In this document: positions 44,502 through 55,311 of the stretch, piece by piece
Layout of the letters: each line of letters begins with the position of its first letter
Numbering within the stretch: the first letter of the stretch is position 1
DNA from: Linum tenue
Taxonomy: Eukaryota; Streptophyta; Magnoliopsida; Malpighiales; Linaceae
NCBI GenBank assembly: GCA_946122785.1
Contig: CAMGYJ010000006.1
Span: 41,436,066 to 41,500,065, forward strand
DNA length: 64,000 nucleotides
Reading direction: 5' to 3'
Made by a program: the position numbers and the translations under genes
Notes under the pieces: model-generated
The model's database searches: none
Seen by the model: only the letters and a program-made list of their open reading frames with translations
Told to the model about the DNA's origin: nothing

Positions 44502-44701
44502 ACCATGGTAACTATTAGAAAATCATTAAGTTGTTAGTTAGTCTTTACCTTGGTTTTTTTGTTTGTTTGTTTCATTTTTTGTTTTTGCTATTTTTGTATG
44601 TGTTTCATTATCAAACTTCGTATGTCATGGGTTGTTCAGGTTGTGCTTTGTAGTACCTTTGTTTGCGAAGAAGGGATTCTTTGCAGTACCTTTGTTTTGT
44701 A

Positions 44702-45266
44702 GTACCTCTTGATACAGAAATCGAGAGAACCCTTCGGGATCTGAGAAGAGTTACAAGACCTCAAACTCCACCGATGGCGGATCTGCAAGCTAAAGTTCCT
44801 TCGAGGACATGAACAATATTCAGTCCCCAATCCTATACCCGACTTCACAGGGCAAGAGTACGATATCACACCGGGTATGATCTCTATGATCAAAACGGAT
44901 TACCAATTCAAGGGATTAAAGGATGATCATCATGTGGAGGAATTTCTTCTACTAAATAATCGGATGAATGTGAATGAAGGCGTTAGGGAATTGACTCGCC
45001 TACGCCTTTCCCCTTCTTGCTAGTTGAAAATCGAGAAAGTGGTTCATGATCCAACCCCACCATTCCATCACCTCATGGGAGGAGCTTTGCAATAAATTTA
45101 TGAACAGATTCTATTCCCCCTCCAATACCATAAACATGCGAGCTATCATCAACACATTCAAGCAAATGGAGCAAGAGACTTTGGGCGAAGCATGGGAGAA
45201 ATTCAATGTTCTGCTCTATAAGTGTCCCCATCATGGTGTTGAAGACTGGAGAAAAGTAGAGCTTTT
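44702..45266 (+). pseudogene. Element G gag, N-terminal half
   Basis: Blocks in different frames: VPLDTEIERTLRDLRRV (44702), YQFKGLKDDHHVEEFLLL (about 44912) and SITSWEELCNKFMNRFYSPS (about 45064) to KVELF at the E/F insertion. They correspond in order to the gag capsid domain of A and B. Stops at 44810 and near 45021 and frame changes inactivate it. A threefold repeat around AGTACCTTTG lies just upstream (44644-44709). Confidence 0.75.
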
Positions 45267-46721
45267 TGATGACTTGATATTTGCACATATTTTCCCCTTT
45301 GTTTCTTGATTGTTTGAGCTTTAATTATCGCGTCTTTGGCCTATTTTATGCTAGGTTGTGTTCCTTTGTCACATTTCAGGTCCTAGCACATAAAGTGAAG
45401 CGTAGACGCAAGTTTCAAGTCAATCGGAGATCATTTGGCAATTCGGGAGAAGAAACACGAGCATGACCTGAGGAATAATGGATTTCTACCTCATATTATG
45501 GACAAATTATCATGGAAGTTTGTTATGAAAAGAAAGAGGACGATAATACGAGAGTCTGGGTTCAAACGACAACTGATTTGGAGTCCGGACGAGGGAGAAA
45601 CGAAGCTTTGAACAGGAGCGGAGGTAGAATTACGGGCAGGAGAATTACGACCGTAATTTGGCCTCCCATGCCCGTATTTTCACTGCCGAGAGCAGCTTTG
45701 GGTGCGCTGAAACTTAACCAAAACGCTTGTTTTGGGCAAAATACGGGCATGGAAGAATTACGACCGTAATTCAGCCCGTAATTCGCCCAGAATCGGGTTA
45801 TTGAGGCAGATTAGAGCCAAAGGAAAGGGCATTCGAGTTTCTAGAGCAAAAACAGAGTTTTAGAGAGAGAAAGAGCGAAGAATAAACCCTAGGAGCTATT
45901 TTGGAGTGGATTTCTCACCATTAAAGCCCAGATTGCGTCCCCAGGAGTGAAGATTGACATCCCAGAGCAGATTTTCCTCATCTTTACGAGTATGACTACT
46001 CTGATTTCTGTTTTCCTTTCTCTCTCTATGGAGTAGAACCTTTCTCTCACTTGGGTATGAAGAACCCTAGTTCCTTGTGTTAGGGATTTGATTGTAATGA
46101 CTTGGGATGATTATACTGTTTGATTTTAATCGAATGATGCATGTTTATTGAATTGATTGAAGTCTGATAAGCTTTTCTTGATTTCTGCTGCAACCTGAGA
46201 TAGATAGAATCTGATTAGGTTGTTAGAGCCTCTTCATTCAATAGTAGGACATTGGCTATACGAGAGTTAGCCAGTTTACTGCTTTGTACTGGAATTCAAT
46301 TCCAGTAGTGGAGTTCTGTGCTTATTGCTTCAGCTTTCTATCCCGGTGAAGACTAGTCGTCTGCCGGGTAGTTAGACTGAGAGGGCTTGGTCAGCTTAAG
46401 AGATTCCAAGCTACTATCGGATCTTCCGTAGTCTAATCAACAGTGAATCAACCCAGGGGAATTACAATTGAACCTAACTAAGGGGCTAGGGGGACTCATT
46501 CCCGAGTAACTCTTTCCTGCTTTTGAAAACCGAACCATTTCCTGCTTTCTTACTGCTTTTGCTTTAAACAACAATCAATCTAATTAGTTGGCTAGATAAT
46601 AGACAATCACGGAGTAAGCAGTAGATCTAGACCCCGGGTTGATAATAGAACTTGCCTGTTACAGCATTCCCGGACTGCGATTACACTTGGTCGCAGTTTG
46701 GTGTTGTGTTTTGGCTTGTCA
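45267..46721 (+). repeat. Composite E/F LTR1 (element E 5' LTR, left and right both E type)
   Basis: It starts TGATGACTTGATATTTGCAC and ends TTGTCA, 1455 bp. U3 has two perfect 16-bp palindromes AATTACGACCGTAATT (45643-45658 and 45756-45771). The leader has ATGGAGTAG at 46028-46036 and the hairpin TACTGGAATT/AATTCCAGTA at 46287-46307. Confidence 0.9.
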
Positions 46722-46727
46722 AGTTTT

Positions 46728-46745
46728 TGGCGCCGTTGCCGGGGA
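46728..46745 (+). other. Element E primer-binding site (tRNA-Asp)
   Basis: TGGCGCCGTTGCCGGGGA is a perfect complement of the plant tRNA-Asp 3' end. Confidence 0.9.
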
Positions 46746-46857
46746 CTTTCTAGATTATTAGGAAAGGCAGAAGTTTGTTACTTTAGCGTTTTCTTTTGTT
46801 TTCCGCCCTTGCTTTTCACTTGGGTGTTTTTTGTTTTTGTTGGTGCAGATCTGAATC

Positions 46858-47168
46858 ATGGACTCTCATGGCTTCTCCAATCATTGGGGGTATCCACCAC
46901 CATCCGAGTGGTATTACCCCGAGACTCCCTGGAGTAACCAAGGAGGAGAAGACTATGGAGTCGTTTTTCAGTACCAACCCCCTACTACGAAGAACAATCA
47001 GACCCCTGGGTATTGCAAGAACAATCTCCTTATCAAGAAGAATTCCTCCCACATCAAGAAGGGCCATCAGATGTTGAGTTCGCCACAGCCTTCCCGGGCG
47101 ATCCGGCAGAGCCATGCTACACTCCACCGCCAGATCCAAACTATCACTTGAGGCTTCTCGTGGAGTAA
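46858..47168 (+). pseudogene. Element E ORF, N-terminal part (frameshift and TAA)
   Basis: ATG at 46858 opens MDSHGFSNHWGYPPPSEWYY, a tyrosine/proline-rich start. Near 46986 the sensible frame shifts to YEEQSDPWVLQEQSPYQEEF and runs to a TAA at 47166-47168. It then continues in the same frame as the ORF at 47202. The TAA is one C-to-T step from CAA. It is not gag-like. It is probably the first quarter of one ancestral protein of about 400 residues. Confidence 0.6.
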
Positions 47169-47201
47169 ATTGCTCGAGTACCTGAGAGATCCTTTCCCGA
47201 G

Positions 47202-48068
47202 ATGGATCCTCATATACAGGCCATTGCCCAAACTGACTTCTCTTTTCCCCGTGAAATAGAGGATACCCTTCGGAGCATAAAGAAGCACATAGAGGTCATT
47301 GAGAAAGCTTGTTTACAGTTTTCTCTAGACAACCTTTATGCTGCCATACAAGTAGAGGAGGAGGAAGAAGAAGGCTACAAGGACATTGTGGAGCACACTA
47401 AAGTTGTCACAGAGAGCTCCTGTGATGATCATGATCAGGAATGCCCTGTCGTAGCCGACCACACCTTCCCACGTCCCAAACTGAGCTTTGAAGAGGCGGG
47501 CATGAGTGAGGAGATGCAAGAAGATCTCATGAAAGAAATTGCTTGGAAACTTGCTCTCCAATCCGTGCTAGAAGAAGAAGAGCGAGAAAGGGCGCTGAAA
47601 GAAGTTGTGGAGGGTGACGAAAGTGAAGCAGAAGGAGTTCTTGATCATTTCCCAGGGGTGATACCACTTGAAGAAGAAAGGGAGGTTGAAGAAGCAATTG
47701 GCGTCCAGGCTGAGGACGGAGTTGAGGTGGAAGAGGCTTGCACCGGCCATGAGTTACATGTGATATCTCCACCAAACTTCGAGGAATTGCTTAGCAAGGA
47801 CCCATTTGCAGTGTCTCTTTGCCAGACTAAGGCCACATCGACATCGGTCCCTCTTGGTGGACGCGATGGTAGTAAATCGATGCTGTTATATCTAGTTTGG
47901 GGCAATGAGACGAGAGGAGAGAAGAAGAGGTCTCGAGGGTGGAGACTTCATCTACATCAAGCGCATGAGCTTCCATCACCTGTCATACCACATGCTCGTG
48001 ACTTGAGACTCCACCTCATTGACGAGAACCTCAACTTCAAGGAGGTTTTGGGGTGGACCGAAACTTAG
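47202..48068 (+). CDS. Element E ORF: 288-residue acidic protein of unknown function replacing gag-pol
   Basis: An open frame from MDPHIQAIAQTDFSFPREIE to the stop at 48066-48068. It holds a helical N-terminal segment (SIKKHIEVIEKACLQFSLDN), a strongly acidic middle with predicted coiled coil (SVLEEEERERALKEVVE), and a basic C-terminus (GEKKRSRGWRLHLHQAHELP). No gag, protease or polymerase motif is present. It occupies the place of gag-pol between primer site and the AGGCAA hairpin, so E is non-autonomous (LARD-like) with its own protein. I do not recognise the family. The true start may be upstream (46858) if the frameshift is young. Confidence 0.6.
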   Translation: MDPHIQAIAQTDFSFPREIEDTLRSIKKHIEVIEKACLQFSLDNLYAAIQVEEEEEEGYKDIVEHTKVVTESSCDDHDQECPVVADHTFPRPKLSFEEAGMSEEMQEDLMKEIAWKLALQSVLEEEERERALKEVVEGDESEAEGVLDHFPGVIPLEEEREVEEAIGVQAEDGVEVEEACTGHELHVISPPNFEELLSKDPFAVSLCQTKATSTSVPLGGRDGSKSMLLYLVWGNETRGEKKRSRGWRLHLHQAHELPSPVIPHARDLRLHLIDENLNFKEVLGWTET

Positions 48069-48105
48069 GAGCCATCGTCCGGCTCACGACGCGAAAGAAG
48101 AGCTT

Positions 48106-48123
48106 GTTGGGAGGCAACCCAAC
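48106..48123 (+). other. Hairpin GTTGGG-AGGCAA-CCCAAC after the element E ORF
   Basis: A perfect 6-bp stem with the same loop as A (5993-6010) but both arms altered in step. It lies 37 bases after the ORF stop. Confidence 0.7.
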
Positions 48124-49432
48124 CAGTCGGTTTGCATTTCTTTCTCTTTTTCTCCTCGGTTGAGTCAGTTTTGTTCTTTGATTTTAGAGTCAATAACTCA
48201 ACCTTTGTGAGATTTTGTGTGGTGTTTGTGTTCCGACTACTCTCTCCTCCTGGAATGCACCGCCTGCCCCGTCCACCATCATTCACCCTTGATCTGGTAA
48301 CTTCGTTCTACCCTCCTTATCTTTCCTCCATTGAGGACAATGTCGTGCTTAAGTGTGGGGGTGTTCGATTATGTATGCGGGTGAATATTTGGCTGTTTGT
48401 GTGCTTGGAGCCTAGTCCACTGTCCAAAATTTTAAATTTGAGGGCTCCAAGTACGTGTTTCCTTGCAAATTACCTGCCCAGTATGCTTTGAATTGACAGC
48501 CTCTATAGTAATGTGCAACCTAGGGAGGTAGTGTAGCACTATGGAGGATGTTGAAGTATAAGATTTTTCCTATTTAGCTCTCTGCTGTGCTAGTTGATTT
48601 TGTGAATTAGTGGAGCTAAAACTGTTGAATTCATGTGGTAATGGTGACTCTGTTTGGATTGTGTTATGGACTCGTGTATCGAACAGGGTGCTCATGTGAA
48701 AAAAGAAAAGCAGTTGGTCCTCCATGTCAAAATCATTAAATCTTAAACATGGGGTAAGCCCAACGTGTGTGGCACCGTTCATTGCACAAAATCAGGTTTT
48801 GGAAGAGATTTTAGTGATCCTTAGTGGGGTACTCCTATAAGGTGAAGCTAAGCGGTCTCTAGTACAAGTAAAACTTCCACCCGTTGAACGGTTTGCCTAC
48901 TTGAGGATGTGTTTTTAAGGGCACGGATAGAGCTTCCGACCCCCTTTAATTTCATTGACCCTCCACACGAGTCGAGGAAAAGGAGTTAAAAGAAGTACTT
49001 TGGCAAGCGCCAGATGTACAGAAATTGCTCTTGCTCGACTAATAAGGGTCGACTGTGCAAAAGACTGCAGTTGGAACCCCCGCTAAGTGAATGAGAAAGA
49101 TAAAAAAAGAAGTAAAGTGAAAGTGAAAAAGGGGTTCCAACGGTGAAATGAAGTGAAAGAGCACCCCAGTACAACGAGTCCTTGATTGTGAATGGTGTGA
49201 GTCCCTTTATCCATGAACTGACCGTCTTACTTCTACTTCTTCTCATGATCCTGGCTGGAGTCTAGTACTCGCATTGAGAAAGATAGGGGACGTCTTAGAA
49301 GACCAGTTGACCTCTTAAGCTGCTTTATGATCTAGAAAGTCCTCTACCGACGATCGGGGTTGTTTGCTGCTATAGAGGTCTGGAGAGTTGCATTGGTTTG
49401 AGTCAGGTTTGCTTGGGGACAAGCAAACAGTT
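48124..49432 (+). other. Element E structured 3' non-coding region
   Basis: No gene is seen. Landmarks in order: CCATTGAGGACAATG with CTTAAGTGTGGGGG (48348-48361), CTTGGAGCC/GGCTCCAAG (48404-48451), GTTGGAACCCC/GGGGTTCCAAC (49070-49141) around a purine-rich loop, and GTTTGCTTG-GGGA-CAAGCAAAC (49407-49428). Confidence 0.72.
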
Positions 49433-49447
49433 AAGTGTGGGGGGATT
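49433..49447 (+). other. Element E polypurine tract
   Basis: AAGTGTGGGGGGATT-type tract directly before LTR2 (49448). Confidence 0.8.
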
Positions 49448-52086
49448 TGATGACTCGATATTTGCACATATTTTCCCCTTTGTTTCTTGATTGTTTGAGC
49501 TTTAATTATCGCGTCTTTGGCCTATTTTATGCTAGGTTGTGTTCCTTTGTCACATTTAAGGTCCTAGCACATAAAGTGAAGCGTAGGGGCAAGTTTCAAG
49601 TCAATCGGAGATCATTTGGCAATTCGGGAGAAGAAACACGAGCATGACCTGAGGAATAATGGATTTCTACCTCATATTATGGACAAATTATCATGGAATT
49701 TTGTTATGAAAAGAAAGAGGACGAGACTACGAGCGTCTGGGTTCAAACGACAACTGATTTGGAGTCCGGACGAGGGAGAAACGAAGCTTTGAACAGGAGC
49801 GGAGGAAGAATTACGGGCAGGAGAATTATGACCGTAATTTGGCCTCTCATGCCCGTATTTTCACTGCCGAGAGGAGCTTTGGGTACGCTGAAACTTAACC
49901 AAAACGCGTGTTTTGGGCAAAATACGGGCATGGAAGAATTACGACCGTAATTCAGCCCTTAATTCGCCCAGAATCGGGTTATTGAGGCAGATTAGAGCCA
50001 AAGGAAAGGGAGAGCTGGGTTTTTGGTTCCCAAACACCCAAGGGACGAACCCTAGAGAGAGAGAGCGACTTGGGAACATTCTTGGAGCTATTTTGGAGGA
50101 TTTCTTTGCCATTGGAGCTCGGGAATCAAGCTTGGAGATGGAGATTGAAGATCTAGATCAGATTTCTGCAGTCTCTCTCTTCTCTATGGAGTAACTTCCC
50201 TTCACTTAGGTTTTGAGGAACCCTAGTTCCATGTGTTAGGATCTTTCTTGTATGAAGTTTTGGATGCTATATTGTTTGATTATAATCGATTGAGGCATGA
50301 TTTATTGAGTCAGTTGAATCTTAATCAAATTCTCTTGATTTCTGCTTTAACCTATGATAGATAGAATCTGATTAGGTTAAGAGAGCTTCCTTGATTGATA
50401 GTGGTGAATTGGTTGTGCGAGAGTCAAACAATTCACTGCTTTGTACTGGAATTCATTCCAGTAATGGAGATCTGTGTGAATCGCCTTATCAGTCTATCCC
50501 GGTGAAGGCTAGTCGCCTGCCGGGTATTCTGTCTGAGAGGGCTTCGTCAGTTTATGAGATTCCAAGCTAATTTAGGATCTTCCGCAGTTTAATCAACAGT
50601 AGATCAACCAAAGGTAATTGCAACTTGGACCTAATCGAGGAGCTAGGGGGAATCATATCTAAGTGAGCAATGCAGTCAAAAGCGCGATTCTACCTAGAAA
50701 CGGTGAAGGGGTAAAATCGTAAAGCGTAAAATCGAAGCGTAAAAGCGTAAGTTTTTAATGCATCCTGTAAAATTTCATTCCATCCCTTCGCCCCTAATTT
50801 CCCTTACTACCAATATAAAACAAAGAAAAGTCATACACATTATTGAAATAAGATAAGCTTGTTCTTATCCAACAAAATTTGAAATTTTCCATATAAGTGA
50901 AGCTTGGAGGAGAGCAATGATGAATAGAATGGAAGTCGGCCAGGAATCAGAGTAGTGACTAGTGAGTGAACAAAAAGAGAATAAATGAAAGGGTCAAGTC
51001 TCTGCTCATAAAAAAAAAAAAGAATATCATCATCAATCCATCATCAATCATCAACGTGTATTCAAAAGGGAGATTGAGTATTGATGGAAATGTCCAAATC
51101 TCTACTCAAGGATAAATGAAAACAAAAGCAGGGGATCACATATAACAATAAAACAGCTCCGGTCCATTTTAGATAATATATGCATACCAACTGGTAGCTA
51201 GCTAGCTAATTGGAGCACCGAAAATTAAAACCCCCCACAACCACTCGACATGAAAAGGACCATTCAACTTGCTAGCGAGCGCGGGAGTTGCGCTAGGATA
51301 ATGAAAATGTTCTTACATCGGCAGATGTGTGTTGGAGCGGTGAGTTTTGCAGTGGCAGAGCGTGGTGGAGAGATGTTCTACAGCTGGCTGGTGACAAAGA
51401 GACTGGCTTATGCAGTCGAGACATATTTTGCAACTGCTGTCACCAATTCCTGCAGCGACCAGTGGTGGAGTAGGCCGACAAAAAGTGAACGGGCGGGAAG
51501 AACTGGAGAAGATGAGCGCCGAGCGGCCTGGACTTCGAGGAAAGGAGGTTAGGGTTCTTGGCAAAATTGAATCCTCCTCTCATCTCTCGACAGTAGATAG
51601 ATGGCCCGAGTCCTTACATTTTTCTTTTGAGTTAAAACACCGTAAAACGGCGCCATTTTGGCTAAATTAAGCCATTTTTATGGCTTTCTCAAAAACGGAT
51701 AAAAGCGTAACAGAAACGCGATTTTATCGTTTTTTTGCGTTTTTACCGCTTTTACCACCGTTTTTATATGCTTTTATGTACAATACGACTTTAGGTAGAA
51801 ACTGAAGCGTTTTTGTGGTTTAGATAGGTAGAAACGTACGATTTTACGCTTTAAAGCGCGATTTTGACTACACTGTAAGTGAGTTCCCAACTTGTAATTA
51901 GTAGAGTAGTCAGTAGAGTAGTTTATAAATCAATCCTTAATCTAGTTTGCTAGATAATGAACTGAAGTTGAGTAATAGTAACTCTAGAGACCCGTGGATT
52001 CGATATTTATTACTTGTGCCACTATACTGCAGTCCCTTTCATTGGTTACACTTGGCCATTGTTAGGTGTTGTGTTTTAGCGTGTCA
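49448..52086 (+). repeat. Composite E/F LTR2 (E-type left half, F-type right half, hAT inside)
   Basis: 49448-50010 is almost identical to 45267-45829. From 50011 (AGAGCTGGGTT) it departs sharply from LTR1 but stays homologous at LTR-family level, with landmarks such as ATGGAGTAA (50186-50194) and the hairpin TACTGGAAT/ATTCCAGTA (50444-50463). A hAT element is inserted at 50668. It ends GTGTCA and is followed by a primer site. Without the hAT insertion and its extra target copy it is about 1423 bp. Confidence 0.88.
50668..51875. mobile_element. Non-autonomous hAT transposon in LTR2
   Basis: A perfect 8-bp duplication TAAGTGAG (50660-50667, 51876-51883) is typical of hAT. Ends are CAATGCAGTCAAAA and the complement of CAGTGTAGTCAAAA, a 14-bp inverted repeat with two differences. 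The 1208-bp interior has dense subterminal copies of CGTAAAATCG/GCGTAAAAGCG motifs at both ends. A short ORF at 51250-51552 resembles nothing I know, and no hAT transposase is present. It inserted after LTR2 formed. Confidence 0.88.
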
Positions 52087-52092
52087 AGTTTT

Positions 52093-52110
52093 TGGCGCCG
52101 TTGCTGGGGC
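52093..52110 (+). other. Element F primer-binding site (tRNA-Asp, two mismatches)
   Basis: TGGCGCCGTTGCTGGGGC lies 6 bases after LTR2. Its presence shows that LTR2 is the 5' LTR of an F interior. Confidence 0.8.
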
Positions 52111-53899
52111 ATGAAGACTACTACCCGCCTCCCACTGGCGATGGAGGCGATGAGCTGTGATCTGGTTTTGTTAGCCCATCGAGTTGGGGCTTGGCTTTTG
52201 TCTTTCTTTCCAGACTTAGACTCCGTATTGTGTTTGGTTTTTATTTCTTGTTCCCGTTGTGTGGATTGTTGACTTGGAACTATGATTTCTTTCACCCAAT
52301 GTGTGTGTTTTGTTGACTCTAGCTCTGTGCCCGTCGTACTGGTCCTTGTCCAGTCCTCTGCTATTGAGTGGTCCGCCATCCAGTCAACGTTCCTGACCAC
52401 TGTTTCACGGTAACATCGTTCCCCTTCCCTCGGCTCCATTGAGGACACTGTCGCATCTAAGTGTGGGGGGTTCTTTGTATTTATTGGAACGTATATATGG
52501 GTGCTTGGAGCCTAGTCCGCTGTCCGAATCTTATGATTTGAGGGCTCCAAGTACTGCTGTTTGATCATATTGGCACTGTGTTTTGATTGATGAATTGAAT
52601 GGTTTTCGGATTAATGCATGACAACTTGTTTGTGACTAGGACAACCTATGATGAGGACTGAGATGTGCAGTAGAACGATGTAGGGGTTCAGTTTTTCAAC
52701 TGTTTGCTTACCAACTGTGACTTGATTTGATCACTTGTTCTTGACAGTCGTTTATGCATCTAGTTCAGGGTATCAGAATGTGAGATAGAGCATATAGGTA
52801 GCCATGTGAGATTTGAGCCTGCTCGTTTCTTTCTTGTGCCCAAATTGACTGTCCTGATGTGTCATATCCTCAAGTCATCCCCTTTGAGTCGTGTGTTATC
52901 CTTTCTTTTTTATCTATAACGAAAAAAATCACCCTTTTTGCATCTTTTAGAAGGTTCCACAGAGTGGTATTTACATGTTCTCTGCTGTTTCTGCTAAATT
53001 TGTGATGTGAGTGTTGGAGGTAGTGCTTAAAAGTTGGGCAGGTGTTTGAAATATGTGCAGAAGTGGTGGCTCTCTTAAGAAATGAAAAGAAAATGAAAGA
53101 AAAACAAAGAAAAAAATTGAAAGCAAAAGAGAGCCACTACCAAAAAATCTGAATAATGCACAGTAAGTAGTGTTTCTTAGAAGTCTGGCTTGGAAATGCT
53201 GACATTTATACCTCCTTCGCTCTTGTGCTCTTGAGATATTGAGTATTGCAGAATAGCAGAAAGGGAATACTGGTTTCTTTGATTGTGATTGTGTGGGTTT
53301 GGAAATGTGGAACCTTGTGCTATGAATACTTCCACCACCTAAAAGGCCTTTTCCCCATGTCCAAGACCCTAGCCAGTCATTTGAACCTGTGTCTAAGACC
53401 TCGTGATTAGTTAGTGATGACAACCCATATGTGAACTCTAGCATTTAGAGGCTGCCATCATGGTGAAGAGATGCTAGGGATTGAGAGAAATAGCATGCAC
53501 ATTTTTCGCATTAAATTGTCCTGACCCCACTGGTCGAGAGTGAGTGATTCATCTTCATATTCTTTATACTCTTGTACCCTGGTGAGGACCTAGATTGCTC
53601 GGTCTCTGTTCTGATGTCTTGAGTTGGATGCATGAGTTGACTGTTTTGCGTGAGTGGTTGAGTCAAGTCTGGGTTGGTTGGTGAACAGAAGGGAGACCCT
53701 TCCGTTGCTCGATTTTGCTGCACTCGAATGTCCTTTGTAGTGGTTGTCCAGGTTGCTATTGAAGTTGTTCATGTGTTGATGTTTGAAAACCAGTACGATT
53801 CACGTGTTCTGTGCCTTTATGACTTGTCCCCAATGTTGGTTGATTGAAATATGTGAGCTTACCTTGTGTATTACTTGGTTTGCTTGGGGACAAGCAAAC
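52111..53899 (+). other. Element F interior: coding region deleted, structured 3' region kept
   Basis: After the primer site only a fragment resembling the start of the element E ORF remains (EDYYPPPTGDGGDEL then stop, about 52112-52159). The rest is the 3' region: GAGGACACTGTC with CTAAGTGTGGGGGG (52457-52470), CTTGGAGCC/GGCTCCAAG (52504-52551), a purine-rich loop bounded by the 11-bp stem GTGGCTCTCTT/AAGAGAGCCAC (53066-53137), and GTTTGCTTG-GGGA-CAAGCAAAC (53878-53899). F has no coding capacity. Confidence 0.72.
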
Positions 53900-53901
53900 A
53901 G

Positions 53902-53918
53902 TTAAGTGTGGGGGAATT
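53902..53918 (+). other. Element F polypurine tract
   Basis: TTAAGTGTGGGGGAATT-type tract directly before LTR3. Confidence 0.78.
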
Positions 53919-55306
53919 TGATAGCATTGTATTTGCACATGTTTTCAATCTGGTTTCCTGTCCATTTTGGCTCGAATTGATTGTTCCTTGGCCTATTTTA
54001 CGCTAGGTTGTGTTGTTTTGTCGTATTTCAGGTCCTAGCAAGTAAAGAGGTGCATAGGCGCAAGTTTCGGGTCATTTGGAGGTCAGATGGCGATTCACAG
54101 GAGGAATTACGGGCAGCCCTTGCCAAATTACGACCGTAATTGGTCAGGGCATGCCCGTAAAATAATTGCCGAGCCTTTTCCCCAAGATTTCTTCTCGGCA
54201 CTAAAATTACGGGCAAGCCTCCAGAGAATTACGACCGTAATTCCTAAAATACTGGCGGTAATTGTGGAATTACGGGCGTGGATCCTCTTCTTTCAGAGTA
54301 ATTGAAACGTGCGTTTTGGGGCGATTTACGGGCAGGCAGTGATTACGGCCATAATTCTTCCCGTAATTTGCCCAGAGTTGGGTTTTTCGAGGCAGATTCG
54401 AGCCAGGGAAGGGGCATTCGAGTTTCTAGAGCAAAACCAGAGTTTTAGAGAGAGAAAGAGCGAAGAACAAACCCTAGGAGCTATTTTGGAGTGGATTTCT
54501 CACCATTGAAGCCCAGATTGCGTCCCCAGGAGTGAAGATTGACATCCCAGAGCAGATTTTCCTCATCTTTATGAGTATGACTACTCTGATTTCTGTTTTC
54601 CTTTCTCTCTCTATGGAGTAGAACCTTTCTCTCACTTGGGTATGAAGAACCCTAGTTCCTTGTGTTAGGGATTTGATTGTAATGACTTGGGATGATTATA
54701 CAGTTTGATTTTAATCGAATGATGCATGTTTATTGAATTGATTGAAGTTTGATTAGCTTTTCTTGATTTCTGCTGCAACCTGAGATAGATAGAATCTGAT
54801 TAGGTTGTTAGAGCCTCTTCATTCGATAGTAGGAGATTGGCTATACGAGAGTTAGCCAGTTTACTGCTTTGTACTGGAATTCAATTCCAGTAGTGGAGTT
54901 CTGTGCTTATTGCTTCATCTTTCTATCCCGGTGAAGACTAGTCGTCTGCCGGGTAGTTAGACTGAGAGGGCTTGGTCAGCTTAAGAGATTCCAAGCTACT
55001 GTCTGATCTTCCGCAGTCTAATCAACAGTGAATCAACCCAGGGGAATTACAATTGAACCTAACTAAGGGGCTAGGGGGACTCATTCCCGAGTGACTCTTT
55101 CCTGCTTTTGAAAACCGAACCATTTCCTTCTTTCTTACTGCTTTTGCTTTAAACAACAATCAATCGAATTAGTTGGCTAGATAATAGACAATCACGGAGT
55201 AAGCAATAGATCTAGACCCCGGGTTGATAATAGAACTTGCCTGTTACTGCATTCCCGGATTGCGATTACACTTGGTCGCAGTTTGGTGTTGTGTTTTGGC
55301 GTGTCA
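53919..55306 (+). repeat. Composite E/F LTR3 (F-type left half, E-type right half)
   Basis: It starts TGATAGCATTGTATTTGCAC, unlike LTR1, with AATTACGACCGTAATT palindromes at 54126-54141 and 54227-54242. From about 54415 (CATTCGAG) it is nearly identical to LTR1 from 45830 to its end. It ends GTGTCA and is followed by the CTTTT duplication. The leader motif ATGGAGTAG is at 54613-54621. Confidence 0.88.
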
Positions 55307-55311
55307 CTTTT

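Larger units (their letters stand above)
45267..55306 (+). mobile_element. Composite E/F: three LTRs and two interiors within one 5-bp target duplication
   Basis: CTTTT occurs at 45262-45266 and 55307-55311, so the whole block behaves as one insertion into the gag of element G. LTR1 (45267-46721), LTR2 (49448-52086, holding a hAT element) and LTR3 (53919-55306) separate an E interior and an F interior. The left half of LTR2 is almost identical to LTR1, but its right half is not. LTR3 is the reverse case: its right half is almost identical to LTR1. Both switches lie at the same alignment point. See findings for the proposed recombination. Confidence 0.85.

Noticed and set aside
51250..51552. 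100-codon ORF inside the hAT element as a transposase
   Set aside because: Far too short for a hAT transposase and lacks the hATC dimerisation or BED motifs.
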